The notes under the pieces: model-generated
Database searches by the model: none
Seen by the model: only the letters and a program-made list of their open reading frames with translations
What the model was told of the DNA's origin: nothing
Position numbers and translations under genes: made by a program
NCBI GenBank assembly: GCA_024734555.1
Contig: JANPWX010000009.1
Location: forward strand, 3,935,783 to 3,999,782
Length of the DNA: 64,000 nt
Origin: Trochalopteron elliotii
Taxonomy: Eukaryota; Chordata; Aves; Passeriformes; Leiothrichidae
Direction: 5' to 3'
Shown here: positions 34,473 to 64,000 of the stretch, one piece after another
How positions within the stretch are numbered: the first letter of the stretch is position 1
Layout of the letters: every line of letters starts with the position of its first letter

Positions 34473-34627
34473 TAAGCAAAGGCATGAGCAAGTTACCAGG
34501 ATCTGTGGTACAATAAGTTTTAAACTATACCAAATTTCACAGAAGGTTCAGAATAAAAGGGAGATTCAAACACCTCTGGGTTTAGAGAACATTGTTTAAG
34601 TGTCGTACAGTGACTCCTCCTCAGGGA

Positions 34628-34680
34628 AAATACAAACAAACCAAAAAACCAATACAACAAAAACCCCAAAACAAGAACAC
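34628..34680 (-). repeat. A/C tract on + strand, early EZR 3'UTR
   Basis: AACAAACCAAAAAACCAA and AACAAAAACCCCAAAACAAG on the + strand give a G/U-rich segment about 50-100 nt after the EZR stop codon. Confidence 0.85.
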
Positions 34681-34731
34681 AGCATTAAGATCTGCCTTTC
34701 CCACAGTCCTGTCTTCCTCTTACAAGCACCT

Positions 34732-52525
<17,794 letters not shown>

Positions 52526-53363
52526 CTAAGGAAAAAAAAACAAAAAGCATTGTTTAAGACGTATTGAAAGTTATTTCTAGGTGTTAACACAGTACTTTGT
52601 GTACAAGAGTCTCCATGCTTTGATGCACTCTTGTAACCTCTATAATAAACACACTTAAGCCTCAATTAGAATCATGTTATCACACCAGCAAACTTAATTG
52701 GGGCACTCATTCTGCTGTTTTAACCAAATTGCTCCACAGGTTTTCCTACTCAACACAGGATTGGACAGATCTTCTGGTTCAACAGGAGGGTATTTTAGAC
52801 CCGATCCTTTCCAGGCCCAAACCCTCTTGGACTAAGAGCTACTGTGAGTGCACAGTATAGCTGCCTGCAGGCCATCCCTTGGATTACGAAAGGCCCTAAT
52901 GACTAAATTAAATTTAAGACTTATAATTTAACTTCCATTTATATTAGAGCTGGAATTAATCTGAGGTTTTAAAGGTAAAAGGCTGCAGATTATTCTTATA
53001 AAGCAATCAGCATTAACCCGATAAATATTCATTCTTTCCCTCATAAAAACCTACTCAGCACATAAAAAGAGCAGTAACAGGTACTGAATGATACTACAGG
53101 GCAGGAGTTCAATAAGCTCTTGCTGTCAGTGAAGAAACAACATAACCAGATTTACTGCAATGGCACTAGACTGCAAGAGAGAAGTTACTACTGAATGCAG
53201 AAGGCAAGAGTGTTTAATGACTAGAAAAAGTCTATTAGCAGTTAATCAGGATGCAAAAGCAGCAACTAATCTTGCAGGGAATGGCATAAGGACTGGTAAA
53301 ATGGCAAATTGGGAAAGGATTATCTCCAACTGTTCTTATATAGCTTCCAACGTTATACTACTT

Positions 53364-53410
53364 CTTAAAAACCCAAACAATCCCAGAACAAACCTAAAAA
53401 ACCCAACCAT
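53364..53410. repeat. A/C tract, EZR intron 1
   Basis: TTAAAAACCCAAACAATCCC then ACAAACCTAAAAAACCCAAC on the + strand. Confidence 0.75.
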
Positions 53411-53879
53411 GTATGATTGTGCAGTATGGTTACACTAATATCTAGTTTTTCAGCTCTGTATTTTAAAGAAAAGGAACAAAGAAGTGGACATGTAAACACA
53501 AGGCCAGACAACATGTAAGGTAGAGGCAAATGAGATTTTGTGACAATTTCCCAACAATTTGTAAATGCCACATTACAGAAAGCCAAGGCTAAGAGACCAG
53601 GAGAACCTGGCCCACATCTGAAGAAATGAGAAGTAAAAGGGGCAGGAGAGGAATAGAATCACTCACTACAAAGCTTTGGCCTTCAGCAGCTCCCAGCAAC
53701 TTAATTATGTATGTTTAAACTCTAGGATAAATGTCAGGTGCAACAATGTTACAATTAACACAGAACTGTGAATAAAACAAGTTGCTTCAGCTAGTTTTAG
53801 TGCATTACGAAGCTTTGCACTCTTTTTTCAGTGAGACACTGAATGTCTAACCAACCTTCCTCAGTTCAGTGGTGGACCC

Positions 53880-53955
53880 GGCAATGTTAGGTTAATGGCT
53901 GCACTTGATCTTAAGAGATATTTTCCAAACAAAATGATTCTATGAAGGCATAAAG
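53880..53955 (+). mobile_element. CR1 LINE 3'-terminal fragment, + strand (degraded)
   Basis: GTTAGGTTAATGGCTGCACT then TGATCTTAAGAGATATTTTC and AATGATTCTATGAA match the last part of a CR1 consensus with substitutions. In EZR intron 1, opposite to EZR. Confidence 0.75.
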
Positions 53956-55675
53956 TATCTTTATAGAGTTGTTTCTTTTCTTCTGTTCCCACATGACAGA
54001 GGATCCTCCCAAAGAAAGATCACTGAAGGCAGTTTCCAAGTCACAGGATCCCAGAACTGAATCAGAGAAGATGATTTAGTGATGCCACTTTCAAGCCGTG
54101 TTTTTAAAGCATTGTCCTTTAAATTAGGACTTAAAAATTTCTCTAAATACAAGATGGAAGAACAAGCAAGAAGGTAAAAGGAGTTCTTGGAAACCTAACT
54201 GTAGCATTTGGGATCATAACAGAGCATGGAATTATGCTTAAGGTTTTCCTCCTGTGCCTTAAGAACCAAAGGTTTCCCAAGAAATGTTTCCAGTGTAGAA
54301 AGGGAAGGGAAGTTCAGATATCAAATTCTCTGGAACAGCAAGTCTGCAATTCAAAGATGTGACCTTAAAAAACACCTGTTGCTTAATCCCTCTCAACAAT
54401 AAATCCCTAATCATATTCTAATCCCTTTCTACCCATTTCAAGAAAACATATGCTCATCGTCTTCAGTTTTGTGCTGTGCAAGTTATTTGTACTTCTGGCT
54501 GAAACACCATAGAAGTGTAAAATAAGTATCACTTTACAAGCTAAAGAACTTAAAAGGAGCTGCTTCTTACTCCTTACCTTCTTATTCCTAGTCCTGTTTT
54601 ACTACAGCCATCAAAAACTGTAGGATCAGCTACACAGTGAGCTATTTAGTGCTGAAGTCATTTAGCTGCTACATATTTTAAGAATTATTTTAGCATTAAG
54701 ACCAAAAATTGTAGTAATCTGCTTTTCCACTTCAATCATTTAAAGCCAGAAGCACGCAAGAACATGACTACTTGGTTATCCAAAAAGTTTTCAAGGACAC
54801 TTGGAGCCTGCAGTAAAGGTTAATTTCTGTATTCTTTAAGGGCTGCATAACCATCAGGATAAAGAGAAATTGCACTGGTGTGCCCTCAGACAAACTGCCA
54901 GCCACATGACTGGGACAGCAGAAAGAGACAGGGCCTTCTGTCCCTTCAACGAGTTGATGACTGCCTGGGAATATCCTTTGAGTCTTCTTCCTGCCCTGTT
55001 AGGCCCTCTTGCTTCTCATCTCCAAACCCTAGCCTTGACTTCAAGAACATAATGGTTTTAACAGTGTTTTTAAATGGATGTCCCACACCCACTCCATACA
55101 AGCTTTTAGCCACAGAGAAACTCTTAGTAAAGCAGCAAACAGAGCATAACCCACATGAAATCCTGGTTTAGACAGCCTGAAGAAACCTTGATACCTGTTA
55201 CACTGAGAGTCGATCATTTTGGCACTCAGCTCAGAGCAGATGAACTCCCCATGTGCCCAAGATGATTAAATCAACACCCCAGGTGCTAACCAATGCAGGT
55301 ACTGTTGGGGAGGAAAACAGCAAGCTACTCAAACTAATTTCCATGAGCAACAAAAAGAGGAAGGCACAGTTAGGACAACTTTCACAAGTGAAGTCCTGCT
55401 CACCCTGTCTAAGCAAGGTGTGTCCTTTGTAAGATCCTACCAAACCCTGGCAGCAATCTAGGACAATGTTGAAGCCATAACCGAAATGAAAACAGCTTTT
55501 CATTTTTAAGAGCACAAAGGTGTGGAGGGAAGAGAATAGCACATGGCTGTTATACATGTAATAAGAGTTACATTAAAAAGTATGTGCATTTATGCACAAA
55601 GCATGCTAAAAATCCTGGACAGTAAGATGTGACTTCTTTCTTGATAGGCCAATGTCATAACACTTTATTATACTG

Positions 55676-55736
55676 GGAGTTGGAAATAGATTATATTTAA
55701 GGTCCCTTCCAACCTTAACTATTCAATAATTCTACT
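55676..55736 (+). mobile_element. CR1 LINE 3'-terminal fragment, + strand (short)
   Basis: TTTAAGGTCCCTTCCAACCT then AACTATTCAATAATTCT is a CR1 tail with decayed terminal repeats. In EZR intron 1. Confidence 0.8.
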
Positions 55737-58700
55737 TTTATGTCTGAGGCTAACACACTTAAAATGACAAATAGGGCCTTTAAGGTTTGCTTATGCATAC
55801 AAAAACATTACAGAACACAAGTTTTTCCTCTTCCCCCATCTTAGGATGCATAAAACTGCTAACGAATTTGATCCAGAAGGGAAAAAGCATGCTGTTGAAA
55901 AGGCAATGCCATTTGCATTAAGAGGAAAAACTCCCCATGAAGCTGAAGAACTTAGTACACTGAAAGACTGAACACCAGTTCCATGACTTCATACTGGACT
56001 GTAACATGTTGGCTACCTTACCAACTTTAACAAGAGAATCGAAGATGAAGGCCAGAGCTAGAGAGACCTTCAGAGCAGAGTTTAAATGGTTACAACGCTA
56101 CGGAAAGCAATGGTAGTTAGAATGGAATCTTCTGTGCTTTAGCAATGCCCTTAAGTCATGCATTTGTTCTTTTGTTGTCCCTAAAACAACATCTTTTCTA
56201 ATGCTAAGTCAGTAGATCAATCTGTGGGGCAGGTGCAGCCTTTCAGAGTCCATGGACATCAGTAGAGTAACTTGAAAAATTAAAGTGCCATTTGAAAAAC
56301 ATTCAGAAAACACTTTCTTAAGGAGGCAACACACTGCCAACCAGCTGAGTGGCACCATTTCTGTGGAAGAATCAAGACCTAGATAGGAACCGAAGAAGAC
56401 ATTGCCTCTTCAACCCCGTCCTCTCACAAACACCCAGTTTTCAGGTGTGTTGGACACTATGAACGCACAGCTGTAGTTTTTTCTAACATCGGATTCTTGA
56501 GCGCCTTGGTCTCAATTGAACCAGTCTCTGATAGCAGGCAACACGGTATCCTTGAAGTTAACCATCCCTCTGCTGATACTGCAGCTCCACTGAAAAACAT
56601 CCCACACTGAAGGGAAAAGGGCAGGGAGAACAGGGGTAAAACAAACCCACAGCTCTCAGACACACTATGCTGTTGTGGATGTTTTGCACCCTGATGCATG
56701 TAACCTAATAGTTCACTTGCATAATAAAATAGTTCAGTGAAACCATGAAGTTGTGCAAGTCATTTTAATAAGACCATACAATTTATTTTCAGTGAATACA
56801 TAAAATAAAGGGCACTAAATACCAACTTTTACCCATTAACACAGGACAAACCGGTACCTAACTGTGTCACTTATCACTATCATTAGGCAGGTCTAAATAC
56901 CTTAGACAATGCTCAGGAATGTTTTCTTCCTCTTTCCAAGGAAGAAGAAAGACCAGAGTCTCCTAAACAGCAGGTTTCCAAGGCGGTACCTTTCCAAGTG
57001 GCGGTAATTAGCAGTGGAGAATAGACAGACATGCCTTGTTTCTTCAGTCTCTAGGTGTCTGGAAATCCCAGGAGTCACCGGTACATTTAAGCAAATCAGG
57101 CACATTTTGAAGTGCTGCACTGCAGAGCACATTCTATGAAAAACAGTGTGCAGAGCTGTTAAGCCTTCTTGCACACACAGACTGTATGGGTATGGACTGA
57201 CTTGTGCTGAAGGAATACAGAATTCTTAACAAAGAGGAAAGGGTGGTATTAATAATAGTATTAAGAAAGTAGTAGCATTAACCCTCCCTTCTGCAGGTCT
57301 ACTCTTTCACCAAGCAAGCAGCAACTACTAATGGAATAAATAATAGGCAAGCTTCTTGGCCTGGGCTGTAATGCATGTGCAAGGACAAAGTAATCTCATT
57401 TTGACCTTAGCAACCAGAGCCGTTCATAGACGCATGTAGTGATTAAGTATCTGGTAACAGGAAAAACAACTTCATGTAGCAGCATCAGAAGGGCACTAAA
57501 ACTGCTCCCTATTCTTCCACATTCCACTCAGTAGTGTTCACTGGTTCCAGGTCCAACAACAAAGAAAGATATTGTCCTAACTGATGGAATAACTGTTGTC
57601 CCAGGTCCTGGAAACTGTTATGGGAAAATTTTCAACTTTGACAAGGGAAAAAATCCTAGCAGCTTCAGAGCTAATCTGCTAACACCGCAGCATCTGCATT
57701 CCTCTGTCCTCCACAAGTTACTTAAGTCAACAGGTAATGGTTCAGAGACTGTGCAGAGAAGACAACTCTGAGAAGGTAAGTAGCACAAATAACACAGAAG
57801 CAACTGCAGAAATTAGTTTAATTTATGATATACTTCTTAAGAATTTATGAACACCAGCATATCAAGAACACAACATTCTGAGACAATTCTGTTTCTTCTC
57901 TGACAGAATAACCTGCCTGATGGATCAAATAACAGCTAATACCACATCTGACGTGGTGCCATACAACATGGACTAGGCATACAACAAATCTGAGCCACGT
58001 GAAATTACAACCAAAGACAAGTTGTGCACCTACATTCACCGTAGCTTCTTTCAGAGCAGGAGACAAATGTCATGAATATCAAGCAAATGATCAATTCCAT
58101 TCACTGCTGCGGGATTGCCAAAACACAGCTTCCCTCCCAGCTGGCCTCAGCACCTTCATCTTGCTGCAGCTACTGCAGGGACACATATTCTGACCTTTTC
58201 CTGTCAAGCTATGGTCTTGAAAATTACATGCAAGTGTGGTGGGATTGAGGGAATAAGAAAACAAAGTTTTCTCACAATCTCTGGAAGATGGAGTGAACAG
58301 CACCTAGTCAAGAACAAATAAGTCTTCTGGGAGGACAGGGCTGGAATTCAAAGATGTTGGTAGGTCTGAAAAATAGCTACAAGTGTTACACTTGAAGAGG
58401 TGAGAATGGACAAGAGGCAGAGATGAACAAATTACAGGCTTGCAAACAATGGGCTACAGCAGGACTGTAGACAAGGATGTGGTTTATTATAATCCCCAGA
58501 AAAACACCACATTTCCTGGCGTGATGCTATTACATAGAAGGGAAAATTACATTCTTGAGTGTATTTGTCACCGGAAGCATTACAGAAGGTGACTATTCTG
58601 TTCTGCCTGCCTGATGACTTGCTAGACGGAATGCTGTCACCCGAATTTGAATGCTTCTTTTGGAAGGCGGCAAGTTAACCAAGGAAAGTCTACACTGATC

Positions 58701-58746
58701 TGCAGGTCAAGTGTTTCCTGGGTTGGTTGCCTAACAGTTGCCAGGT

Positions 58747-58846
58747 TAGGTTTTTTTGGGTTTTTTTTTGTTTGTTTGTTTGTTTTTTTTTTAATCTGTG
58801 TGTGTTTGGGCCTTTTTATTTGTTTGTGGGGTTTTTCTGTTTGTTT
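58747..58846. repeat. T/G tract with (TTTG)n, EZR intron 1
   Basis: T runs with GGG, then about four TTTG units and GTGTGTTTGGG. The same composition as the A/C tracts, on the opposite strand. Confidence 0.9.
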
Positions 58847-61800
58847 CAAACTAGATTTTATTTTTAAACATGTCACTGATCCCTTTCCAAATGGGGGTTG
58901 TCTGAAACATGACACGTTTTATATAGAAGACTATATAAACTTTTAAACCCACATGGAGAAAACCAGCAAAAAAGCCCTCTTATTGCAGGCTGGGTAACAT
59001 GACAAGAAACAATAATTGCTGGAGTGATAAGATTTTATATTACATAGACACTTCCATGCAGCCTTCAGAAAACACAGGTCCAAGTCCTTCCCAGTGCTAC
59101 ATTTTTATGATTTAAATGATGTCCAAGAACCTGAAATGGGAAGGAAAATGACAGACCCACCATTTGTCTTCTGGGAGAAGGAAAGTCTGATTCCTATGAG
59201 AATGGGAAAGAACTGCAGAGCCCAGCGATGAAGAAAGCCTTTTCCATGCTCCTCCCCTGCTCCCATGGCTGAACCTCTCATGCACTGCCTGCCCAACAGG
59301 GAGCGTGTCAGAGAGGGCAGCGGCAGCACAGCACAGCAGCCATGAGCCTTCCCTTGCACACAGTCATGAGCAGTCTGCTGACAAGGAAGAGAAGAGCAGC
59401 TCACAAAATGTGAACAGAGGACGACCTCACTGGCATCCCCTTGGATGACAAGGCAAGCTGGTTGCACCCATTTGACCGACCCAGTTTCTCAGCATACCAT
59501 GCTAAATCAAAATACCCGTCTGTGAACTGAAGGACGTGTTCTATTTCAGATCTCATTGTGTTAAACATTGCTTCCTCATTGCAAATAAATGTGAACATAA
59601 GTCACGTTCCAATGGAATTCCTCAGAGTCTATGAAGCAGTTAGGTATTGCTACATTTGCAACAGGTAAAATTAGAGCTGAGTAGGCTGGTCTTTGTTCCT
59701 TAGAGCCTTGCTAACCTTCCCAGGAGAGGGAGAAATACCACTGAGGTTAAATTGAGTTGTACATAATAATCTATAATCTAGTAGTTACTTTAAAATTGTC
59801 CAGTACAATTGTTAGTCTTAACTACTAGTCAGATTTAATGCAACAGCTCGCAGAACCATATTTTTGGGGGTACTACTCCTCAGTATTTAAGGAGCAATAG
59901 CTATCTCAGTTATACTTAACTGAAATTTCTTAACTTTAGTCTAGGCAATAGGAGCCCGGGTATTTGCTGCTCTCATGTATGGTGAAAAACACTTATGACT
60001 TCTTTTGTGGCAGTTTTTCAGAAGAGAAATAAAGCACTTTGACGGGAAGCCAAGAAAAATTTTAGAGTGAAATCTGAAAGTTAGACTTCTGGATAAAATG
60101 GAGGGAGGGGAGGGGGGTTCATGTAAGCAGGAAAACCTTCAATACCCAGATGTGGGGAGTCATCCAGAAATTCCAGTTTTAAAAAAGCGGGTGAAATTTT
60201 CAGAATGAACTTCCCCTCCCTGCTACACACACAAACAGGTCACAAGAAAGCAAATCCATTGAGTTCGGTATTGCAGCCATGTCACTTAACTGTTCTTTGT
60301 AATATAGCATGAAACCATCCTTATAATTAAACATGAACATAATCCTAGAATGCAAATTCAAACTTTTTTATGTTTAGATGTGCAGAAGATGCCAAACTAA
60401 ATTACATGCCTATCTCAGTTCCCTTAATGAAGGCCTTCTATCTCTTCTGTCAGCATGTAATAATTGCATAGTAGGCATCTGCGTGAAAAATCAAGAAGCA
60501 GCCATGGCTGCAATTCAGTTCTTTATCTTAGGTCAAGCAATAACACTTTGCATGCCAAAAGATCATGAAGATTTCATGCAGGTGTGGCAAGTGCAAGTGA
60601 CAGTACATCTCTGATAGCCCTGGCTCCCAAATGCCTAGGCCCTAGACAGACTTCCAGCTGGTCAGCTCTGTACAGTTAAGAATAACTGCTCAGGGAAACA
60701 GTAAAACCAAGCAAGCACTCTTCCCAGAAAGAAAAAGAAAAAAAAAAATTAAAAATCTTTCTCCAGTCACTGAAGATTCCTCCCAACCCTTTCCTAAAAA
60801 GCAAACGGCATAATTCTGTCTCGAGCTAGGAACAAGTTGAAAAACTGAGAGACAGAGGTCTACCTAAAACTTTAAAATTCAATTTTTTTTTTAAGTAAAA
60901 TTACCTAGGGCAAGACAAAGCAATGCAGAGTAAGTCTGAAAGGCCCCAGGATACTGCCCTTGAACAAAGCCCTGTACACTTAGAGAGCCCAGGTGTTTTT
61001 CATGCAAAACACTTGCCTTCACTCTGTGTGAGGGATGTAAGAATGATTCACTTTGAACATGGTATTATGAAGAAGTGGGAGGGCTTATGGTGTTTCATTG
61101 AAATATATTAATGTTCACTTTAAAGACTCTCTGATGCTGTAAAATACTCCATTAGCATTTTCAGAATATCTGTGTACAAGCAGCAATCTGTTCTTTAAAG
61201 GAGGAACACACAGCCAGTGACAACAGGCTCAACATAGCACCACTGCCTGGATGTGTCACTTGCCCTCAATGGATGCTAGGATGGATTTAGGAACACAGAG
61301 TGCAGCAACAATAGCTCCTTTGTACATAGAGAATAAATACAGAGGAAAGCTAGAGGCCACTGGATCAAACTCCTGCATACACAGACTGTTTTATCATGAC
61401 AGCTGTTGCATCTAATTAAACATAATGAAGTTGCAAGACTAAGGCTTTACACATGAAGTTTACAGCAGGACCCACAAACAATCCTCAAGTAAGCTTTATC
61501 TCAAGAAGTTGCTCAGAATCCAGAACAGATCAGATCTTCTGCTGTCTTCCATCAGAAACATAAGCATAGGGCCAAGTGCAGATAATACAGAGGTTTGAGA
61601 TGTCAAGTTTTGTCAGTTTCAGAGTCTTCTAAACAATTCAGCATCTCCAACATTTACACTACATAAAGCAATATCATCCTTCTGCAATCCCCTTGAGGGA
61701 AAAGAAAAAAATAAATTAGTATCTTATAGTCTTGATCTGGAACACAAACATCATTTTATGCCTCTGCTTGGCTTTTTCACCTGGGAAGCAACAAACACAC

Positions 61801-62595
61801 AACAATTTCTGCAAAAGGTAAACTCCACAGTACCAAATCACAAAAACCGGGGCAGGATCTGAAGGTGTGAATAATCTAAATAAAAGCTACAATAGCCTCA
61901 GAGGTTCTCCTGAATCCAAGCACCACTATTGGTGCCTTTTACTCCAATGCTTATGCAGAGATCTATGCTCTAGAGGGCAATGTGCATGGAAAACCCAGAG
62001 CCATTACAGAGTCAGAAGTCTGACACCAGCAACGCAGCCTGACAGCACACAGCTCTCAACACTTTCAATAGACCCTGTGGTGGTTGTTCTTCTGGGGTGG
62101 AAGAGCAATACATTACAATGGAACAGGGTGGACTAGAAAACACAAGGATTATCTGTGACTTACCCTCTCACAGGACTATGACCTGGGAGTTTAAGGCATC
62201 CAAGAAACAACTACTGGAGAAATTTTCTCAGTAACTGTACTCCTCCCAGATGGAGATGTTACAGGATGCAAAGCAGTATTTTTGTCAGATGTGAAACTGG
62301 AAGAAGGTCAAGGATGCTCAAATAATTATCATGCAAGGATCAACTAAGCTAGCTAGGACTTCTTAGTTTGGAAGAAAATTAATTAAGGCTAGGACATAAA
62401 AGCACATAAACTCCTGAGGTACCTGAACAGACTAGACAAGGAATGTGTGTTCATGGCTCTACCAACAAAATAACTACAGGGCATCAACACTGAACAAGGG
62501 AAAAAAAAAGCCATATAGCACTATAGCAAGGAGGTTGGTAGATAACTTTCCAAACAGTGTGAAGGTTATCTCGGACAGCCTTTGTTAAAGTATAC

Positions 62596-62830
62596 TGTGG
62601 ATGCTGGAGTTCACAGGGTTTCAAAGCAAGACTGGACAAGTTCACAGAAATCCATTTAGTAACTCATTATATAGGACCTTTCAACCTCCAATACCTCAGA
62701 GGAAAGCAATGGTGCATATCTTTGAAATACTCTTCCTCAGGCACCAGCTTTTGGCCAACATCAGAGGTGTGCTGTTAGGCTACAAGGGCTTCTGCCTGAC
62801 CTACAAGGCCAGCCATGTTCATACAGACAT
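62596..62830 (+). mobile_element. Old CR1-like LINE fragment, + strand
   Basis: TTTCAAAGCAAGACTGGACA, a diverged middle, CTTCCTCAGGCACCAGC, TTGGCCAACATCAGAGG and CTGACCTACAAGGCCAGCCA resemble in order the 3' region of old CR1 subfamilies. Diverged; recognised by pattern only. Confidence 0.5.
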
Positions 62831-64000
62831 CAAAGTGCAGAAGGAAAATGAAATCTCCTGAAGGAGAAATAGCAGTGCAACAAGTCACACAAGGCCCAGT
62901 AATGATGTTTGTTCATTCTGCATTCTAGATACAAATCCTTTTGTCAGAGAGATTTTTGTTTGATATTCCACCCTTCTGTTTTACCTGTTCCGTATCAGCC
63001 TCTTTCATTTTACTCATGGACTTCAGTGGAACACACTTCATGGCATTTGTGAAATTTCTTAGTGGGGTTATGTGATGTGATCACCTCTAACAGCTTGATA
63101 ATCTCATCTATGTGCAATACATCACAATGCTTCCACTTCTCAAGCAGGTACTTCAAACAGCATGCAACAGGTACTATTTGCTCCCAGATAAAAGTAGGTC
63201 ATGGCAAGTCCTGGAATGTCACCTAAGCACAAAGACATTGCTCTTGAGCAGTTACAGATCATAAAGGAAAAGTGATTGCAAGGATTGGCAAAGTACCCCT
63301 TCACAACTCCTAAAACAGCTTAAGGGCTTCTGAGATGAAACTCTTCCCACTCCCCTCACTATAGATGTGTGATGGCAAACAAATATGCTCCAGTGCTTGT
63401 CAAAGTGTACCCTGAGCACAGTGAGGGCAGAAAATGTACCTTTCAAGAGTTTATCTGCACAGCTGTGACAGCTGTTATGGAGGAAAAACTATTCGCCCCC
63501 ACACTGAGATCACCGAGTATCAATTATGTAAATCACCCCACCACACACCACTGTTTGTGCAGCAGGAACTCTGTACACTTATCTCTACAGAGACAAAAAG
63601 TTAAGCGAGCTAAGTGTATTCAGCTAGGTGTTGAAGAACAACTTTAGCTCCCACAAGTAACTCTGAAAACCAGAACTTAAGGTACAGGCTTGAAGTCATC
63701 TACTGGGCTACACAGGCTAAGTTCACATGCCTGGGTTCAAAGGTGAGATTTTTTCAGTCTCTGCTTCTTCAGGTAGCAGATAGCTCACAGATCTGCTCTC
63801 TGCATCTACACAGCAGTGGTCTCTTGGCAGAACTGAGCCACTCTAGAGTCATTTTGTAAGCCTGCTCAAGATTCAGCAACAGGACATCTGTCCACTCATC
63901 CCCAGAGAACTCTCTTTCACACTGAGGTTAGAACAACTACAGCAAGCGTGGACTTCTTCAGGCAAAAACAAGAGGAAGAGATGGTGATAGTGACACCTCA

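Larger units (their letters stand above)
33395..34731 (-). other. EZR: EZR 3'UTR
   Basis: Non-coding tail of the ezrin mRNA. On the - strand it holds a G/T-rich segment just after the stop (34628-34680), 8-mer seed matches to miR-96 (34465-34472), miR-183 (34329-34336) and miR-204/211 (33894-33901), a (TA)8 run (33934-33949), and the AATAAA at 33415-33420. Confidence 0.75.
52526..64000 (-). other. EZR intron 1 (5' portion runs off the window)
   Basis: More than 11 kb without a supported exon. I looked for the exon encoding MPKP followed by a donor (on the + strand, AC then TGGTTTTGGCAT-like) and found none, so exon 1 and the promoter lie beyond 64000. Holds three CR1 remnants, an A/C tract (53364-53410) and a G/T tract (58747-58846). 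Confidence 0.75.

Noticed and set aside
59105..59467. 120-aa open frame on the - strand in EZR intron 1
   Set aside because: No recognisable motif and no flanking promoter or splice signals; likely chance.

Overview
The window is vertebrate nuclear DNA, almost certainly from a bird. The genes are split by GT-AG introns, and the interspersed repeats I can recognise are CR1 LINE fragments with the avian-type 3' end (TTGGAAGGGACC or its complement, and ATTCTATG-type terminal repeats). The two genes sit tail to tail as SYTL3 > < EZR, the arrangement seen at human 6q25. I could not identify the species. I found no prokaryotic feature, CRISPR array, tRNA, rRNA or intact mobile-element coding region.

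Layout. 1-5024: AT-rich sequence upstream of the SYTL3 start codon, probably 5' non-coding/intron 1 or intergenic, with no supported exon. 5025-33460: SYTL3 on the + strand, 15 coding exons that splice in frame to a 617-residue protein (Slp homology domain with a zinc finger, linker, C2A, C2B). 33395-34731: EZR 3'UTR on the - strand, whose end meets or overlaps the SYTL3 3' end. 34732-52525: EZR coding exons 2-13 on the - strand, 582 codons that begin at the residue after the conserved MPKP N-terminus; with those four residues the product would be 586 aa, the length of mammalian ezrin. 52526-64000: EZR intron 1. The first coding exon (MPKP) and the promoter were not found and should lie beyond position 64000.

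How the genes relate. SYTL3 (synaptotagmin-like 3, Slp3) is a Rab27 effector that tethers secretory or lytic granules to membrane. EZR (ezrin) links PIP2-rich plasma membrane to cortical F-actin. Both act at the cell cortex, but nothing here shows joint regulation beyond the convergent, probably overlapping 3' ends.

What stands out: closely opposed poly(A) signals; EZR 3'UTR 8-mer matches to the miR-183, miR-96 and miR-204/211 seeds; two tiny upstream ORFs before SYTL3; a SYTL3 acceptor behind a G-run with an out-of-frame competitor 17 nt downstream; several strand-asymmetric A/C (G/T) tracts; and small lineage differences in both proteins. I found no undescribed multi-gene system. This looks like an ordinary, well-conserved avian locus.
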